A stretch of DNA of 8,264 nucleotides from JBPCOI01 sp051000395 (GTDB taxonomy: Bacteria > Actinomycetota > Actinomycetes > Mycobacteriales > Jatrophihabitantaceae), in the NCBI GenBank assembly GCA_051000395.1, contig JBPCOI010000070.1, positions 1-8,264 of the forward strand, read 5' to 3'. The notes beneath the pieces were generated by a model, which had not been told where the DNA came from, ran no database searches, and saw only the letters and a list, made by a program, of their open reading frames with translations. Both the position numbers and the translations under genes were made by a program. Positions 5,942 through 8,264 of this stretch are shown here, in pieces; position 1 is the stretch's first letter; every line of letters starts with the position of its first letter.

Positions 5942-6957
5942 CGGTGGCTGGGATCAACGGCTCGATGGCCCACCTGTCCGACGGCCTGTTCACCACGTCG
6001 ATCGCGGTCTACGCGCTGGCGATGGTGGGCTACACGGCCGAGTACGCCTTCGGGCGGCGCGGGCGCATCGCCGCGACGGTGCCGGTCGCCGTCCCGGCCC
6101 GCGAACTCGTGGGAGCCGGCGGCCCGCCTGCTCCGGACGAGCCGCTCGACGCGACGTCCGCGCCGCCGGGACGCCGCGCCGCCGCCGACCGGATAGGGCG
6201 CCTGTCGTTCGCCGCGACCGTGCTCGGCGCGCTCGTGCATGCGGCCTCCATCACGGTCCGCGCCGCCGCGGTCGACGCGGTGCCGTGGAGCAACATGTAC
6301 GAGTTCGCATCCGTGGCCGGGCTCGTCGGCGTCGTCGCGTTCATCGCCCTGCTGTGGAAGGCACCGCAGATCCGCCACCTCGGCGGGTTCATCCTGCTGC
6401 CCGTCATCTTGATGATGTTCCTGGCCGGGACGGTGCTGTATTCCAAGGCCCAGCCGTTGGTTCCCGCGCTGCAGTCCTACTGGCTGGCCATCCACGTCAC
6501 GCTGGTCTCGATCGCCGAGGGCGCACTGATGACCAGCGCCGTGCTCACCGTCCTGTTCCTCGTCAAGCAGCGCTACGACCGGCTCGCGGCCACGCCGGAT
6601 TTCCGGCCCGGCTCGCTGGCCACCCTTGCCGCGCGGCTGCCCGCCGCGACGACGCTGGACAAGGTCGCCTACCGCGTCGTCGCGTTCTCCTTCCCGCTCT
6701 ACACCGTCGCGATCATCTGCGGCGCGATCTGGGCCGAGGCAGCGTGGGGGCGGTACTGGGGCTGGGACCCGAAGGAGACGTGGGCCTTCATCGTCTGGGT
6801 GATCTACGCCTGCTACCTGCACGCGCGCGCCACCGCGGGCTGGAAGGGCCGGGCCGCCGCGTGGGTCAACCTCGCGGGTTTCGGCGCGATCACGTTCAAC
6901 TTCCTGATCGTGAACATGGTGGTGTCCGGGCTGCATTCCTACGCCGGCCTGAGCTGA
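5938..6957 (+). CDS. ccsB: c-type cytochrome biogenesis protein CcsB (ResC/CcsA family)
   Basis: This is the heme-binding partner of ResB: a polytopic membrane protein that handles heme and presents it on the external face for attachment to CXXCH. The 339-residue product has about eight membrane helices (near 17-37, 88-106, 121-140, 146-168, 182-209, 246-265, 282-300, 308-330). The tryptophan-rich WWD heme motif is clear at 270-282, WGRYWGWDPKETW. Histidines in the right places for heme ligation are His101, His186 and His333, with His295 also near a helix end. PWSNMYEF (116-123) is another family stretch. A Pro/Ala-rich hydrophilic segment (about 40-85) separates helices 1 and 2. ATG 5938 overlaps the resB stop (ATGA). 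GTG 5944 is an alternative start with an equally good ribosome site. The gene is the last of the Ccs operon and is followed after 11 bases by a long inverted repeat. Confidence 0.95.
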   Translation: MTVAGINGSMAHLSDGLFTTSIAVYALAMVGYTAEYAFGRRGRIAATVPVAVPARELVGAGGPPAPDEPLDATSAPPGRRAAADRIGRLSFAATVLGALVHAASITVRAAAVDAVPWSNMYEFASVAGLVGVVAFIALLWKAPQIRHLGGFILLPVILMMFLAGTVLYSKAQPLVPALQSYWLAIHVTLVSIAEGALMTSAVLTVLFLVKQRYDRLAATPDFRPGSLATLAARLPAATTLDKVAYRVVAFSFPLYTVAIICGAIWAEAAWGRYWGWDPKETWAFIVWVIYACYLHARATAGWKGRAAAWVNLAGFGAITFNFLIVNMVVSGLHSYAGLS

Positions 6958-6968
6958 ACTCCGGCGGC

Positions 6969-7015
6969 GATCGTGGAGTGTTCGCCGCGGATGGCGCCGG
7001 GAATACTCCACGATC
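6969..7015 (+). terminator. Long inverted repeat after ccsB, probable terminator or palindromic element
   Basis: The arms 6969-6983 (GATCGTGGAGTGTTC) and 7001-7015 (GAATACTCCACGATC) pair over 15 bp. The only mismatch in DNA, G6980 opposite T7004, is a G-U pair in RNA. The loop is 17 bases and GC-rich. After a two-base mismatch, three more outer pairs (6964-6966 with 7018-7020) could form. The repeat starts 11 bases after the ccsB stop and ends 21 bases before the next GTG. There is no T-tract, as is usual for many actinobacterial terminators. A terminator for the Ccs operon is the simplest reading. A regulator binding site or a dispersed palindromic repeat is also possible. Confidence 0.55.
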
Positions 7016-7024
7016 TGCGCCAGG

Positions 7025-7030
7025 GATACT
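7025..7030 (+). promoter_or_regulatory. Candidate -10 element for the UbiD-family gene
   Basis: GATACT fits the TANNNT-like actinobacterial -10 at most positions and ends 6 bases before the GTG at 7037, which would give a nearly leaderless mRNA. The overlapping AGGGA (7022-7026), 10 bases before the GTG, could alternatively be a distant Shine-Dalgarno site, so the two readings cannot be separated by eye. Confidence 0.4.
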
Positions 7031-7036
7031 GACCGC

Positions 7037-8264
7037 GTGGCATTCTCCGATCTTCAGGACCTCCTGCGTGCCCTCGAGCGCGACGGTGACCTGGCCCGGG
7101 TGAGTGCGCCGGTCGACCCGCACCTGGAGGTGAACGGCATCGTGCAGCGCGTGGTTCGCGCGGGCGGGCCGGCGCTGCTGTTCGAGAACCCGACGCGCGG
7201 ACGGATGCCGCTGGCGATGAATGTCTTCGGCACCCCGCGCCGGATGGCCCGCGCGCTCGGCGTGGACGACCTCGACGAGATCGGCGCGCGGATCGGGGAC
7301 CTGCTCAAGCCTGAACTGCCGCGCGGGGTCGGTGGGATGCGCGACGCGCTGGGCAGGGCGGCGCAGCTGCGTGCGGCGCCCCCCCGGCGGGTGAAGCTCG
7401 CGCCCTGCCAGGAGGTCGTCCTGCGGGGCACGGACGTGGATCTGTCGGTCCTGCCGGCGATCACGTCCTGGCCGGCGGACGGCGGGGCGTTCCTCAACCT
7501 CGGCCTGACGCACACCAAGCACCCCGAGACGGGGGCACGCAACCTCGGCATGTACCGCCTACAGCGCCAGGACGAGCGCACGGTGAGCCTGCACTGGCAG
7601 ATCCACAAGGACTCCACGTCACATGCTGCTGTGGCCGAGCGGCGCGGCGAACGGTTGCCGGTGGCGATCGCGTTCGGGTGCCCGCCCGCCGTCACGTATG
7701 CGGCCTCGGCTCCGCTGCCCGCCGACATCGACGAGTACCTGTTCGCCGGCTTCGTGCAGCGCGAGCGGGTCGACCTCGTCGAGTGCGTCTCGGTGCCGCT
7801 GCAGGTGCCCGCTGCCGCGCAGGTCGTGCTCGAGGGCTGGGTGGAGCCGGGATCCCGCTTGCCGGAGGGGCCGTTCGGCGATCACACCGGCTTCTACACG
7901 CCGGTCGAGCCGTTCCCCTATGTCCACGTCGACGTCCTGACGATGCGTACCGATCCGATCTTCCAGTCGATCGTCGTGGGCCGACCGCCGCAGGAGGACG
8001 GCCCGCTCGGCAAGGCCACCGAGCGGATCTTCCTGCCGCTGATCCGCATGACGGTGCCGGAGATCGTCGACTACGACCTGCCCGAAGCCGGCGTGTTCCA
8101 CAACTGCTGCATCGTCTCGATAGACAAGCGATTTCCCAAGCACGCGCAGAAGGTGATGAACGCGATCTGGGGCGCCGGGCTGCTGTCGCTGTCGAAGCTG
8201 ATCGTGGTCGTCGACGCCGACTGCGACGTGCACGACTACGCCGAGGTGGCCTGGCGGGCGTTCG
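7037..8264 (+). CDS. UbiD family decarboxylase, probable menaquinone biosynthesis decarboxylase (3' end cut off)
   Basis: The frame from GTG 7037 runs uninterrupted to the window edge, giving 409 residues and one extra base. UbiD proteins are about 480-490 residues, so roughly 80 C-terminal residues lie outside. The family uses prenylated FMN, made by a UbiX partner, to decarboxylate aromatic or unsaturated acids. Residues equivalent to the known prFMN/metal site are present: Asn169 and Arg174 in NLGMYR, His190 in WQIHK, Glu266 in VVLEG, and the catalytic pair Glu277 and Asp282 in EGPFGDHTG. The Arg-Glu-Asp/Glu triad is therefore intact. ITSWPADGG, SIVVGRPPQEDGPLG and VVDADCDVHD match what I recall of the Streptomyces SCO4490-type protein tied to menaquinone synthesis. 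That assignment is by recollection; another aromatic acid substrate cannot be excluded. The gene seems to begin a new transcription unit after the hairpin. Confidence 0.93.
   Translation, partial: MAFSDLQDLLRALERDGDLARVSAPVDPHLEVNGIVQRVVRAGGPALLFENPTRGRMPLAMNVFGTPRRMARALGVDDLDEIGARIGDLLKPELPRGVGGMRDALGRAAQLRAAPPRRVKLAPCQEVVLRGTDVDLSVLPAITSWPADGGAFLNLGLTHTKHPETGARNLGMYRLQRQDERTVSLHWQIHKDSTSHAAVAERRGERLPVAIAFGCPPAVTYAASAPLPADIDEYLFAGFVQRERVDLVECVSVPLQVPAAAQVVLEGWVEPGSRLPEGPFGDHTGFYTPVEPFPYVHVDVLTMRTDPIFQSIVVGRPPQEDGPLGKATERIFLPLIRMTVPEIVDYDLPEAGVFHNCCIVSIDKRFPKHAQKVMNAIWGAGLLSLSKLIVVVDADCDVHDYAEVAWRAF

Noticed and set aside
5530..7011. Long minus-strand open frame (493 codons)
   Set aside because: It is a shadow of resB and ccsB, rich in Arg, Gly, Asp and His with no recognisable domain.
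7054..8233. Minus-strand open frames over the UbiD-family gene
   Set aside because: The plus strand encodes a clear UbiD protein with an intact active site; the antisense frames have no motif.
1..8264. tRNA/rRNA genes, CRISPR arrays, insertion sequences, integrase sites
   Set aside because: I scanned for cloverleaf ends, regularly spaced repeats, transposase motifs and terminal repeats and saw none.

Overview
The window comes from a high-GC actinobacterium. Codon third positions are almost all G or C, GTG starts are frequent, and genes often overlap by 4 bases. The gene order hemL, histidine phosphatase, ResA-like thioredoxin, ccdA, resB, ccsB is the one I recall from the Mycobacterium tuberculosis Rv0524-Rv0529 region and the Streptomyces SCO4469-SCO4474 region. 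This is from memory and was not searched. A UbiD-type decarboxylase resembling the Streptomyces menaquinone enzyme follows on the same strand. The genus cannot be fixed from the sequence.

Layout. Bases 1-129 hold no convincing gene. Bases 130-891 (minus) encode a short-chain dehydrogenase of the HSD10 / 3-hydroxyacyl-CoA dehydrogenase type. A 66-base divergent promoter region separates it from hemL (958-2301, plus). hemL overlaps a histidine-phosphatase-family gene (2298-2936) by 4 bases. A 75-base gap containing a possible hairpin and a -10-like element precedes a compact System II (Ccs) cytochrome c maturation operon: resA-like (3012-3623), ccdA (3624-4379, starting directly after the resA stop), resB (4376-5941, 4-base overlap) and ccsB (5938-6957, 4-base overlap). 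A 15-bp inverted repeat (6969-7015) follows ccsB. Then a new transcription unit appears to start with the UbiD-family gene (7037 to the window edge, C-terminus cut off).

How the genes fit together. HemL makes 5-aminolevulinate, the precursor of heme. CcdA passes reducing power across the membrane to the ResA-like lipoprotein, which would keep apocytochrome CXXCH cysteines reduced. ResB and CcsB form the heme-handling and ligation complex. The UbiD-type enzyme probably acts in quinone (menaquinone) synthesis. The block therefore groups supply of respiratory cofactors (heme, heme c, quinone). The phosphatase-like protein is the member with no clear role.

This is mostly a conserved housekeeping region. 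I see no mobile element, CRISPR array, RNA gene or obviously new system. The points most worth checking are the long inverted repeat between ccsB and the UbiD gene, a shared -10-like element 6-8 bases before three transcription-unit starts (possible leaderless mRNAs), the cysteine pair in the external domain of ResB, and the role of the embedded phosphatase.
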